Shown piece by piece: positions 52,328-64,000 of a stretch of 64,000 nucleotides of DNA (its first letter is position 1; each line of letters opens with the position of its first letter). The notes under the pieces are model-generated. The model was not told where the DNA came from and searched no databases. It saw only the letters and a list, made by a program, of their open reading frames with translations. Source of the DNA: Acanthornis magna. Taxonomy: Eukaryota > Chordata > Aves > Passeriformes > Acanthizidae. The DNA is taken from the NCBI GenBank assembly GCA_036785705.1, contig JAWUZG010000032.1, positions 13,472,001-13,536,000 of the forward strand, written 5' to 3'. The translations under genes and the position numbers were made by a program.

Positions 52328-54022
52328 GACAGATTTAAATAGCCTTTTGTGTTTACATTATTGGTCTGAGGCTATTTATAATCATGTCAGTTTGATATTC
52401 CTTGACAGGTTAATCAGGTCAATAGTCTCAGTGAGACTTTAGTAGTCCGAAATCAAAACAAAGCAACTTTATTTTAATGTGCTTTAGCACCAAGCAGACA
52501 GATACCAGTAGTTTTTAAAGTTAACGAGTCAGTGTGGACAGCAGCTGCTGGAGAGAGGTTGATAAGATCATTCCCCATTTGGACACCTTACAGATCTTCA
52601 TACGTGATTGAGCCATGTGATCCAATACAGAAAACTGATGAAACGTTAGATATGGATATTTGGGCATAACCTCTCTTGTATTTGAACTTTAGAAAGTATA
52701 AAATATTATTTTTATCCATCTGTATTTGGTGATATTCATTGAAGGTAATGGTTCAGATGTTACGAATATTGGAGATTATTTGGAGGTCAGTTTTCAATTT
52801 CAACTATCAAGCAGTTTATTTATGATTTTCACTAAGTGATATGCATTAAAATTTCCATGGGATTTCTTGTTTCTATGGATCAATGGAAATAAGTCTCGGT
52901 CCTGGTTACTGGGAAAGGGGGTGGAGTTTTTAGTGCTGCGTGGGTGTGACCAAGTTGTTCATTCCATACCATCTGCATCATCTCTAGGGATGTGGATTCC
53001 TCAGAAAAAAAGGAGCGCCAGAACTAGAAGTTCACCGTTTGCTGAATGCCATGTGGCATGGGTATGGGAACAGCCACCATATTGCCTTTGTTTGGAGACC
53101 ATGCGGGCACGACCTCCAGGAAATGTTTGTTTTTGTTCCCGGTGGTGAATACACTTTTGTTGGTAAAACACCTTCTCATTTATTTACTTTTACTATTAAC
53201 ACTGCTGTTGTTATTGTGTGTGTTTCATTTCATTGCTTTGTGCTTTTAGGAAATTGTTATTTCAACTCATAACCTCTCAGTTATTGGTCCTCCCTTACTG
53301 GAAGGGACAGGGGAAGGGGAGCAACTTGTTTGGAGAATCTGTTTAAAGCACAGGATTATTCTGCTTAACCTTGTAAAATTTACTTTGTGCACTGGTTGGA
53401 TTAAGAGGTGTAGTTAATGTAAAGTAATTTATTCATTTATGCATTCATATATTCATTGAAAAAAAAACCAAAACACAACAACTTTTACATTTCTGGACCC
53501 TAGTTCTGCAGATCATGACATGTTTTAAATACAATTTCACATCCTAATGAATACCTTGAAATCTGCATTTTTAAAAAATCTGCAAGAATTAATTTAAGAA
53601 AATGTTGTGGAGAAAATTGCTGAAGTCACTCATTGTTAATAAATATACTATTATCCACAGAGAAAATAAGCAGGCCCATACCCAGTCAGTGACTATACAG
53701 GTAGCCCAGTACATATCTCTAGCAGTAGACTCCAGCTGTGCAAGTGGAGGGTAAAGAAAAGTACAGAATAATTCTCTCCTAACCTTCAGTTATTTTTGGT
53801 TCTGTGAATTTCCTGAGCTATATGTGGTTTTTGGGGCTTCAGTGACCATCAGGAATGTCTTTTCCATCTGTTTCTTCAGACTGTCCTTAGCTGTCCATAA
53901 ACTTTGCACCCACAGCATCCTTTGGCAAGGAGTTCTTATGACCAGGTGTCTGGTGTCAGACTTTTTTTCCCCTTTGAATCTCACTTCTTCTCTTTCCTGT
54001 CTTGTACCTTTTTTTCTATTGC

Positions 54023-54037
54023 AAAAAAAAAAAAAAA
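54023..54037. repeat. Poly-A tract
   Basis: Fifteen consecutive A residues. No processed pseudogene is recognised next to it. Confidence 0.9.
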
Positions 54038-54105
54038 GAAAGGGGAACAGTCAAGCCCTATCCACCCTGCCTATGTCATCATAATTTTGGAGACTTCTAT
54101 TCCAT

Positions 54106-54175
54106 CCTGTACCTCGCCAACTCTCTCTTTTCCAGGCTAAATCCAGTTTACTCAGTCATTCGTACTCCTAGAAGG
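54106..54175 (-). mobile_element. Possible short CR1 fragment
   Basis: tcttttccaggctaaatcca, gtttactcagtcattcgtac parallels the CR1 antisense block 'tcttctccaggctaaac..ccagttccctcagcc'. Only about 50 bp align and divergence is high, so this remains tentative. Confidence 0.4.
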
Positions 54176-57100
54176 TATTTTATCCATTTAGCAGAACTGA
54201 AAACTACAATAACCATAATTAGTTGCAAAAGGAGTGCTAACACATTTTGGATTAAAAACACTGATTGGGATATGGGAAGATAATAAAGTGAAAAATATTT
54301 TAGGAGATAATGACAAGCGTGTCCCTGTTAGCTACATTTTCAACTCTGATTGTCTCAGAATTTGATTCTGGCATTGGTTTAATGAGGGATTCTTCCCAAT
54401 CTTACCCTCTGAAACAGTGATTTTTTTTCATCTTGAAAAGGGAGAAGGGGGATGCTGCTTTACTTGGCTTTTTATCAACAGTTCCAATATAGTTAAAATA
54501 TTTTGGGTATTTAGGACAATACTATATCTAAGTAGTAAAAACATATATTTAACTTTTCTTCTTTCAAGCGCTGTACCCATTGAACATTGAAAATGAGGAG
54601 AACAGAAGTAAAAATAGTCTTCTTTTTGTGACTAAAAGATGGAAGAATATTATACTCTTTTTGCTGTTTATCCAATTTTTTCCTAGGGGAGATCCAGTTG
54701 CCTGTGGTTTTGCCTGTGATTTCAAAAATAGTAGAAACAAGACCTGGTCTGATGCCAAATAGAAATGGCTATAGCACTGAACTAACATTTGGATTTGCAG
54801 AAATCCCCTGCCTAAATCTGAGATGTCAGTCTAGATTTAAGGTTTTGTCTTATTAAAAATAAACTGTTTTAAACAGGAGTTTATATCAAGCTTCTATTTC
54901 AGTTAAATGCAAGAGGGATTCCTTCTAGCTGACATTTAACTCAATGTTTCTAGACATTTATATTGCACGGGGAAGTGTAGCTGGGTTTTGACCATATTCC
55001 ATTCTCAGAAGAAGTACATGAATAATTGTTAGAATTAACTGTTTCTAAAGAATCTAATTTTGTTTTATGTGAACAGATCAATTTCTCTCTAAATTACCTG
55101 TAATTCAAGTCTGTTCTGTAATGATCCCTGATATGTTACTCTACTGATGGACCATAACTTTACAAATGATGCTGGTTAGATTACATGGCAGTGCTGATAA
55201 GACATAAGGTATTTATCCTGTTCTTTCATTACACAAACATACACAGACTTCCAGTCTCAATGCCTTCTTACTTTACATTTAAATCTGGGTTTTGAAATTA
55301 CTTATGAATGTAACTTTGAAATCCATTTTCCATGAACATGAAATGCAATCACTTGCATATTGTCAAAAAGAAATCCAAAAGGAACATGAACATAATTAAA
55401 GCTAAATTAAATTGCTCTTAAAGAATGGCAGTAGATAATCTCAGGTATTATTTTCCCAGCTTTTGGTTAAAGATGTTAAGGGATTTTATGTAAATATTAT
55501 TGAAAGGTGATACCCTCTTTTTTTGCAATGTAGACACACTGCTCATTGTTTCCTAATCCAGCTGCTGAGGTATTCAGTATTTCTGTGGCAATTTCTATAT
55601 GAGAAAACACATATATTTCACTTTTATATCCCTAAAGATTAACAACAGCTCAAAATTATGTTGCATGTTGAGCTGTGCTCTGCTTTCATTAAAAAGTCAT
55701 ATTTGTACATTGCTCATTTCATATAGAAGTGAGCAAAACTTGATTCATGATTCTTAAGACTTGTGAAGTTTTTATTGTCTGAGGAGAGGCTTTTTTAACT
55801 TACTGACATTGTTTTTAAGGTAAAGTTCGCACAGGAGTAGTCTCCCTCCCCCAACATCTTTTCCCTCTAAATTACAATTTCACCTTATCCTTCTCAACTT
55901 GATGTATTTCTTCTAACCCTTCATCTGTGAAAAGCACAAATAGTCCTGCACTTCGGGGTGAGTCCTTGGGTGATTGAAAGAGTGCTTCCTGGCACCCTCC
56001 TGTTTTCTGACAGTGGACTGGAGATCGCAACCAATTTTGGAAAAATATCTTTCCTCTGTTGTGTTCTCAAATGGAGACTAGTCTGTTTTATTCTTTTGCA
56101 CTGATTAATTCACTCAAGAACCTATGATATTCCAAATCTTAGGTTTAGCAGAAGCCATGCACTGGAGCCAGCGATGTGGAAGAAGTGAGAGACTCATATA
56201 TTTCAAAATACAGGCAGACCTGGCTGCAGCAATCTGTTAAAGAGATGGTGAGGGGCCAGAGACGACTGTGTGGAGATAGAGATTGCAATTCGTTTTGGAA
56301 GGAATAAAGGGGTAGAAAGAAACCATGTTTGAAAACTGGAAATGAATTTGCTTTCTGTGTCCAGGAGGAGGTTTGTCTCTCAGGCTCCCTTGGGCTGGCG
56401 TTAAGTGCAGGATCTGCAATTGCACAAAAACCTCTGTGGCTCCAAAGCCTTGTTTTTGTCAGGGGGCATGACAGCGACCGTGAGGGGTGTCTGTGCAGAA
56501 ACAGTCATGGACAAGGAACACTGTACCATGCAGTAAGTGTGCACTCCCCAGGCACAGCCAGGACAAACCCCACATGCCTTGTGTCCAGCTGTGTCCAGAG
56601 GATGTCATGTGTACTGTTTGGGGTAAGTCCTATGACTCTAGGTTGCTGTCCATTGACCTTAGCAAAGAATTAACTGGCTGATCTGGGGCAACTGAATAAT
56701 GCAGTTTGGGAAAGCATGTAATTACACCTTGGGTGCTTAATTTAGGGGAGAGGAAGCCCAGCCTGAGGGACAGCAAACCCATCTTTTCCCTTAGCAGTCT
56801 GAATGACTTTATTATCGGTCCCATTTAAAACCTAAGGTGTAATGTACATCTGCTCTTCTCTTCATTCCCCTAATCTCCCACAAAGCCATCTTTCTACATA
56901 CTTTACAGAAACTGTGTTGACTGTTTCATAGCACTAGGGTTCTAGGATTCCTCCATGCTAATGAGTGTTTCTCAGGTTCATATTGCTTCTCTTGTACCAT
57001 GATTTATTCAAAGTTTGCCTAATAAATACAGCAGAAATCTGTCAAACAGTGTCACAGAACATGACGACATATGCCCATGCCATAACTCCTGGAATGTGAA

Positions 57101-60100
57101 AACATGAGAATCTTGACTTAGAATGCGTGTGTATCTGCTGACTTTTAGAGAGGAGGGCACAGCTCTTGAGAGATTCTGAGATGCAAATATCATTCACAAT
57201 TGAAAACAGAAAAATGATAGAACATGTCCTTACAATGACCATTATATGCTGCTTCTCTCAATGGTTAATGATTTGATATTTTTCTAGAATGGTGTTCACC
57301 AAATTTTCTAAAGAAGCTGCTGAAAGTATCCTTTGGAAAAGTTTTGCAGCTTTCTCACTGTTGACTGGTATAATTTTTCCAACCACGCAAACTGAAGAAA
57401 AATGTAGAGAAGAACGAAAAGAATCCCACCAGTGTCTATTCAGTTTGGGATTTCTTTGGCAAAATATCCACATAATTCCTTCTTAAATGGAAGATTCAGC
57501 TTCAGGTTAAGACATCTAAGCATAGTTGTTTTCAACTAGAGTGCCTAAGCTTCCATGAAAGTCAATAACCCTGTTGTAACTGTGGTCTCTCAAGAGACTC
57601 GCAGCTGACCAGCTGTCTGAGGCAGGAATTCAGGTACCTCAGCCACATCCAGTGCTATTTTAGGTGTCTGATGGTATTTAAGGCATCTGCAAAAAGCTTA
57701 GAAATGCAGCTAAAAGGAAATCCTTTTCTGGAGCTCCATCTGGAAGCATGGTGTGATTTGTTATGATATTATTTTCATATGGCACTCAACTCATTTATGC
57801 AACAGAGCTGACAAAAACAGCAATGAGATTTTTTTCCCCCAATATATTTGCAAAACAATTCCAATTAATTTGCTCCATTAAGAACTAAAGAGCTCTGAAT
57901 CTGGTTGCTGATTTTTTTTGTTGATTATAATGTTTGTTACACTAAGGTATGCAGAGATGCTATATAGAGGTATTAAAAACATTCTCATATTGCTGACAAG
58001 CTTAGGATGCTTCTTTATATTTTTGAAAATAAAGAATTTGGATTGCCATTTTTTTTTGTTTTTACTGTTTTTTCGCTCTTATGGCAGGAATACACTCTGT
58101 GTCTTCCATGTATAGATTTAGAAATGCCGTATTGAAATCATCACCTTTACAATCCTTTGGACCACTATTATATTTAATAAATAGTAATACAAAGAGAATT
58201 AGCCTTCACGCATCTCAGCACAGCATTAGGGTAACATAAATGTCCAGACACATTCAGCAACAATAAAATCAAGTGTGAAAATGAATCAATACTAGTCAAT
58301 GCAGCTTCCAGTAAATTCTTTAGTTTTTTGTGTTTGACAATGGTTCCATTAAAATGATTTTTCCAGGTTTCAAACATTTTTTATGCATTACAAATCACAG
58401 AAATTGATTACAGTATGCATTGATATTTCATATCCACAAGTTTCCACAGTTAATTATCACACCTTTAATTTTAGCAATAATGAAAAGTCCTCCTTCCAAG
58501 ATTTAAAAACCTGAAATGAGGACTCACAATGTGATGCAGACTTTGAAACAAGGAGACCAGTCCAACCGAAGATCCGTTAGTCAGATATTAACAAAAGCTC
58601 ATTTCTGCTCTTCTCTGTTGTAGCAAGTACCTCTTCAGCCTTTTCCAAGCTCTCCCACTTCCCAAACAGATGTTTTTTTAGCAGCCCTGGAAGGTCCCCA
58701 AATTCAGGCTATTTTGGAATGAAAGGAGTAAGCTCTAAGTCTTGGAGTGCTCACAGAGAAGGCTCTGCCAGACACAACCTCCTTTGTGCAGAAGAGGATC
58801 GATCTCCAGCACCCTGCTGACCACTTGCTGGGAAATCTGACACGGGAAGAGGATTCCCCCCCTGGAGAAAGTCAGAACTGGCAATTTAAGGCTATGTGTG
58901 TTTTAATCAACTACTTTAAACAACATTGACTAAGTAAAACTCTGTTTCTGAATACCCATGTGTGGTAATTAAGAGTAGATTTATTTGCAATATAGTATAC
59001 CACTGACAAGTCTATGCTTAACACAAGCCTAAAATGTGTTATGTACAATTATGGGCCAAATAATTTCCCAATTCCTTCTTTGTTGTGGAAGAGTTTTGTT
59101 AAATATGTTCCACATTTTTCTTTCTTCTTCTTCTTCAGATTGGTTGTTTTTTTAACAGTAGAAGGAAAAGTTTCCTTTGAGGAAAATGATTGCACTAACT
59201 CCCCTCCCCCATTTTTGATTATTACTTGGGAAAGGCTGAGCATATTTTTCATCTCTTTGATTTTATAAGATGGACATAGTAGAGAATGGCCTCAGCAAAC
59301 ACAGATTTTTCTTATGAGCCCTGGCCCTGAATTATCTTGTCATGGTTACAAACATCTTTACAAAAAACAGGGTTTTTTTGCTGCATTGCTGAGAATAGAT
59401 AAAAGCTCGGTTAAGTTTATGTATGCTCAAGTAAATTGTTTCATTTCTTAACTTGCAAAACAAAGGCATAAGACAAAGGTGGCCTGAAACCTTCTGAAGT
59501 GTTGCCAACTTTCTTTCCCTTTTATAGATTACCAAGTATTTGCAAATAATTTAAGGAAGGAGAATAAATAATATTATTTCTACATAGCTCTAAGTCAATT
59601 ATTCTGTTTTACACCAGACTTTGGGAAATTCTTTTGATTGAATGCCATTAAGGTGATTTGGGCAGGAAACTATAGTCTCTGCCAGTGGAACAAATAAAGT
59701 ATTTTATTAGAAAAACTGAGATCTGTTTAGTGTATTTCTAATTGATATTTCCAGATCTTTCCATATACACTGTGTCTATTTTGTTAGAGGTTGCCTGTGG
59801 AAAAGAATACTTCACATCCAGAAAGGCTAATGAACTGGGCCATTTCAGGTTACCTTATAATCTTTTTTGTCAAACTTTCTTGGCAGTATCACTAGAGCAT
59901 TAAAAATCTGCTAATGCAAAAGGGAAAAATTGACGTTTGGGGAAAGAGCCTTCCAATCCAAACAAAAAATTAATTAAAAACATTCAAGATAGTCAAGAAC
60001 TAGAGAGCAAACACTTGGCTTCAGAAGGTAGAAATTATCTATTTTGCTTATTAATTACCAATGATAAAAAGAAAATAATTATGACACAACTTTTATTTTT

Positions 60101-62499
60101 CGTCTTTTTCCCTCCCTCCCCACTCTCCCCAATTTATGATATATTTTCGGGATACAGCTGGACCATGAGCCCTCCTGTCTGGACACTCTAAAAGGAGTTT
60201 AAATGTAAGGAATATTTTTTGTTTCTTTAGACTTTGCTTGTTTCTGTTGCAAGGCTCTAAACCCTGCTAAAATACTCAACCACTGTAAAAATTGGCCAGA
60301 ATAGATACTTTCTACATGAAAATCCATTAGGATTTTGAATTAGCACAGAGTGCATTGTGGCACTGAACTGACATGTTCCTAAATGCGTATAGCAATGCAT
60401 TAATTTCTGTCTGAATGTAGTTTTGGCTATTTTCAGGAAATGTTGGTACTCAATAGTTTAAGGCAACAGTTACACCAGTGATTTCATACAGAAATAGAAT
60501 CAGGGGATCATAGCCACCTAAAACACGTCTCCATAGCTCACAGTGTGAAATTGTCTAGAAAGTACTTTCCTATAATTTATATTAAAATCATATCTGAGTG
60601 AAACAGAAATGAAGAGCAAATACTTCTGTTGGTTTAATTAGCTTTCAGAGTGCTTTAAAGTAAGCTGAAATTACATCAGAATAAGGTAAACATATTTCTT
60701 TTATCATCCTGATAAAATCATGCCGTGCTATTTGTCACCTGAATAAATCCATAAAGTACCTTCTTGTAAAGCCAGAGTGCTCTCTGCTGTAGCATAGTAA
60801 ATAATATTCTTAAAATCAAAATCAGCTGAGATGAAGGTCGCTGTGTCCTGTTCATACAAGCCTGGATTGTATATTTTTTTTTTCAAATGGAATTAACTTT
60901 TGGCTATTGCTTGTAACATGAGTTTTAAGTTCTGTAAGCCAACAGGAGTAAAAATCAAAATAAGGCAAATCCAGGTCTTTCAGTAGCTGTACTTCTTGAG
61001 CCTCAGCCTGAAACATCCCTCATTTGTACAAGATTCAGTTAATTTGCGTGCAGAAAATTTTATACTCTTATCAGAAGTGTGAGAGGAAGTACAAACTCTG
61101 CTAAAAAGTGCCTTTTTTGCACTTGAAAAAAATAGACATTGCCGATGGATGATTTACTGAGGGAAATAAAAATACTACTTTGTAAGGGATCCCAGGATGC
61201 GATGTAAACTATCACAGCGAAGTGGGCCCAGCTCTTTTCAAAACTGCAGGCTGGATGCTAATTCTGGCAGTCACTCGCTGGTCCTGTGAGCGTGAGTCAT
61301 GCAGCGCCTGCAGATACAGTGGCAGCACGTGGGGCTGAGAGCCACTCAGCCCCAGCTTCACTCAGTGCACCCCAAGAGCAAGGCAGCACCCCACCTTCCC
61401 TCATTTCTCTGTACAAGGTGCGTTCCCTTGCTTCCCAATACTGCCAGGACCAGCTTAGTAATGAAAAGAAGTCGTGCAAATTGAGGCAAATAGGCATTTC
61501 TGTATAAAGCAAATAGCATAAATATTTTACACAGGAATCACACACCCACTTAAATCTAGTGAATAAAGTTACATCATGTGCTGTAGAATTATGCTTTAAA
61601 GTTATGACTCATTCCAGGATAGTAGCAGATGTTCATGAAGCTCAGCACAAAAAAAATTAGGAAAAAATGTCCCTATACACTCCTAATTTTCTCCCCACAT
61701 CATTACAGAGATGCAAGACACTTCTCTCTCTAACACTGTGAGTGAGTCACTCCATACGATATGAATAAGAGCAGAAAAATACAAGTATTACATGAGAATC
61801 AAGCATGCAGGTAGAGTCAAGGGTTTAGAGACTTTCTTCTGGGAACCAAAGAATTATACTGTCGATAAATGACTCCATCCAATGCTGGGAGGGATACAAC
61901 TGTTACAGTTTTCTGGACATATGAAAAAGAATATGGAAATACATGTTGATGCCTCATGTTCTTGCCTGTAAACACAGCACTAGTAAGATGCTGCTAGACT
62001 CATCGTGATAACCAGAAGTGTTGAAGGATGTGTGATACTTCAGAGCTTGGGAAAAGACCACAAAGTAATCAAGAATCTGGGGGGAAAATCCTTCTGCTGT
62101 GAAGCTTAAATGATTTAAGGTTGCTCTTTTTGGTTTAATCAGAAAAGAATATTGAGAGGCAAAGCAGTCACTGTACCTAGTCAGTGACAGGTAGAAAACA
62201 AACCTTACATCTGTTCAGTCCAGTTTGCAAAACCTTCCAGGATCTTGTGTCTGAAAGCTGACCTTTGACCAGTTTACCCTAAGAATATCCTATTCATAAG
62301 GGTAGGAAAACCACAAACCATCTTTCAGGGGTGATGGTAGAAGGACATTGTTTGGATTATTTAAAACTAAATTTCATCTCTGTAAACATTGGTTTAGTAC
62401 ACTGTATTAAACAGTACCTGAATAATAGTATCTGAATAACTTTGGTCTTTTTTGTGGTTTGTTTTTGTTTTGTTTTGTTTTTTGAGAGACAGCCTGTAT
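54176..62499. other. Noncoding tract
   Basis: No gene or named repeat is recognised over about 8.3 kb. The segments 56340-56680, 58740-58880 and 61250-61430 are GC-richer and open in one or more frames but show no recognisable protein. The remainder is AT-rich. Confidence 0.5.
62462..62482. repeat. (TTTTG)n short array
   Basis: About four TTTTG units directly before the GC-rich repeat. It may be simple sequence at the end of that element. Confidence 0.8.
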
Positions 62500-63290
62500 C
62501 CATTTCCTTTCCTTTTCTCAGGCTTGGCTTCACTCACCATTCCTGTCTCCTACAATCTGGAGCTGTGCAGAGGGATGGGGAATAAGATTTGTTGTCAATC
62601 CATAACAGCTCCTGTCTGCTGCTCCTTCTTCCTCGTGTTTTTCCCTTGCTCCATTGTGGGACTCACAGGTTCAACATTCCTACCAGAAAACCTGTCCCTG
62701 TGTGGGGTCCTCCCCACAGCGCACAGTTCCCACCAGGAGCCTGATCCTCTGTGGGGTCTCCACAGGCTGCAAGGGTTCCTTCAATGGTGCAACCACCTGC
62801 TGCTGCGAGGCGTCTGGCGTGGGTTGCTCTTTGCATATCTACTCCACTCTGGACTTCCTTGGGCTTCAGGGGAACAACCTGCATCACTGTGGTCTTCTCC
62901 GAGAGCTGGAAAGCCCTTGTGGTCCAGCATCAGGAGCACCTCCTCTCGCTCCTTTTCCATTGACCTTGCTGTTTTCAGGGCTGTTTCTCTCACATCTTTC
63001 CTTGCCCTTCTCTGCCAAGCAATATTTTGCCCATTTCTAAGTAGACTTGCCCCAAGGCCCACCCCTGGGGCTGCTGGGCTCAGCTGTGCCCTGTGGTGGA
63101 TCTGCTGGGGCTGACTGAAACAGGGGCAGCACGGGGCAGGCACAGCCTCTCCTGGACCACTGAACTCAATACGAGGGTAACTAACTGCAATGCAATCACC
63201 TGTGACACAGTGGAGGTCAGTGTTGGTCTTTTATTTGTTTCTTCTGGCATTAAACTCCATAAAAAAGTATTTTGAAATGGTTTCACGGTC
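62500..63290. repeat. GC-rich interspersed repeat with degenerate ~50-bp units
   Basis: A GC-rich, pyrimidine-biased block contains at least three degenerate tandem units of roughly 50 bp. The first carries ccattgtgggactcacaggt (about 62652-62671), the second ctgtgtggggtcctcccc (62698-62715) and the third ctctgtggggtctccacagg (62747-62766). Two of them fold into short hairpins at 62698-62719 and 62749-62765. Further right, tgggcttcaggggaacaacc and gggctgtttctctcacatct resemble a GC-rich repeat found at many places in bird genomes, which I associate with retroviral-type elements. That identification is from memory and uncertain. The region also holds the window's longest open frame (220 codons, plus strand, 62452-63114), overlapped by open frames on both strands. 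The frame has no recognisable domain and is not considered a gene. Confidence 0.5.
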
Positions 63291-64000
63291 AACAGGGCAC
63301 AAGTGCTGAAAGAATGGGATCGGGTAGCGTGAAGTTTTCACACCACATCACGAAAAATATGTGACAGCATGCTATTAATTTTATACAAGCTAGTGAGAGA
63401 TGGTGCCTACTTTATTTGCTACCAGTTTATGTTGCATTCAGAATGGGACCTTGGAGACAAAAGGCCCTTTTTTTACACTGCCAGCACACATCTGAGATCA
63501 GGCTGCTAAGGGTGAAATCATATCATGGTGGCTCCGGTGTGCAAATTTGATAGCATTATTACTTTCAAGTCACCTGCGATATACTAGTCCTGCTCCACAG
63601 TGCAGTGCCCTACTGCCTCCACAACAGGCACATTATTCAGTGTGTGCTCAAAGATGAATTTTTATATCCAATAAATAAAGCTGTTTACATTATATCATAT
63701 ATCATTTTAACTCACAAGGGAATCTCCCCAAAACCTCTAAAAAGTCAGTTGTCATCCTAAACTAGACCAAAGAAAATGCTTAGAATGTCTTCAAACTACA
63801 GTAAACCAAAACAGAGGAATATTGTGACAATGAAAATGTATACATGTGTATGTCAAAGCCTTCCCTAACATAAGCAGAGCAATACAGATTTATGGCTGCA
63901 GATAAGCTCATTCCTAAACTTTAAATCACTAGCCCAATCATTTTCTTGAGCTGAAACAGTCCTCAACCTGTGCATGTTTGAGTTTATGATGTGTAACTCA
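63291..64000. other. Noncoding, no recognised feature
   Basis: AT-rich sequence to the end of the window, with no gene, repeat or RNA element that I recognise. Confidence 0.6.

Larger units (their letters stand above)
47741..54105. other. Noncoding tract
   Basis: No gene is recognised. Noted inside: a TAAT-rich stretch at about 49320-49445; a short open frame bounded by plausible splice signals at 49489-49606 (see findings); a GC-rich patch at 50640-50770; a 14-base T run at 52314-52327; and a 15-base A run at 54023-54037. Confidence 0.5.

Noticed and set aside
56520..56640. Two good splice-donor-like sites (gcagtaagtg and ggggtaagtcc)
   Set aside because: No acceptor with a continuous credible coding frame could be paired with them; isolated donor matches are common.
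58747..58929. 60-codon frame with protein-like composition
   Set aside because: No family is recognised, there are no convincing splice sites on both sides, and the length is expected by chance in 64 kb.
1..64000. CRISPR array, bacterial operons, tRNA or rRNA genes
   Set aside because: No regularly spaced repeats, coding density or RNA landmarks of this kind; the repeat content marks this as vertebrate nuclear DNA.

Overview
The window looks like about 64 kb of noncoding vertebrate nuclear DNA, most likely from a bird. The base composition is AT-rich and CpG-poor. Every long reading frame is short (the longest is about 220 codons and lies in repeat-like sequence), and I recognise no protein family, rRNA, tRNA or snRNA. 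The best clue to the organism is the interspersed-repeat content. There are several truncated chicken-repeat-1 (CR1) LINE copies, including one with the usual 3' end and the reading frame VVKHWSRLPREAVDAPSLE on its sense strand. There are also two CpG-rich retroviral-type LTR sequences and no abundant SINE family. That mix is typical of birds. The species and the flanking gene are not identifiable; the window could be a large intron or a gene desert.

Layout: a CR1 3' fragment at about 291-535; a (CTAT)n microsatellite at 1838-1903; an old CR1 copy at about 6445-6800; a short CR1 piece at about 14097-14190, close to one member of a locally duplicated block; unremarkable AT-rich DNA to 26.5 kb; a TA-rich tract and a long (TTTTR)n pentanucleotide array at 26.5-26.67 kb. 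Next comes a complete solo LTR at 27191-27744, bounded by a perfect 6-bp target-site duplication. A second LTR follows at about 32645-33315, joined to a strongly G-depleted tract that may be a remnant of the internal region. A further CR1 3' fragment lies at about 35707-36065. A 10-bp minisatellite sits at 40483-40529. An ancient CR1 about 1.35 kb long lies at about 46370-47740. A GC-rich repeat with degenerate ~50-bp units lies at about 62500-63290.

No operon-like or pathway-level organisation is present. The dynamics that can be read are those of transposable elements. Old, heavily mutated CR1 copies form the background, and two later retroviral insertions, both on the minus strand and still rich in CpG, sit on top of it. 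Several TAAT-rich stretches have the look of conserved noncoding elements, but that cannot be shown from one sequence. I did not find a convincing new biological system. The most solid observations are the solo LTR with intact target duplication, the collinear ancient CR1, and a 34-bp block duplicated 1.4 kb apart that belongs to no repeat I can name.
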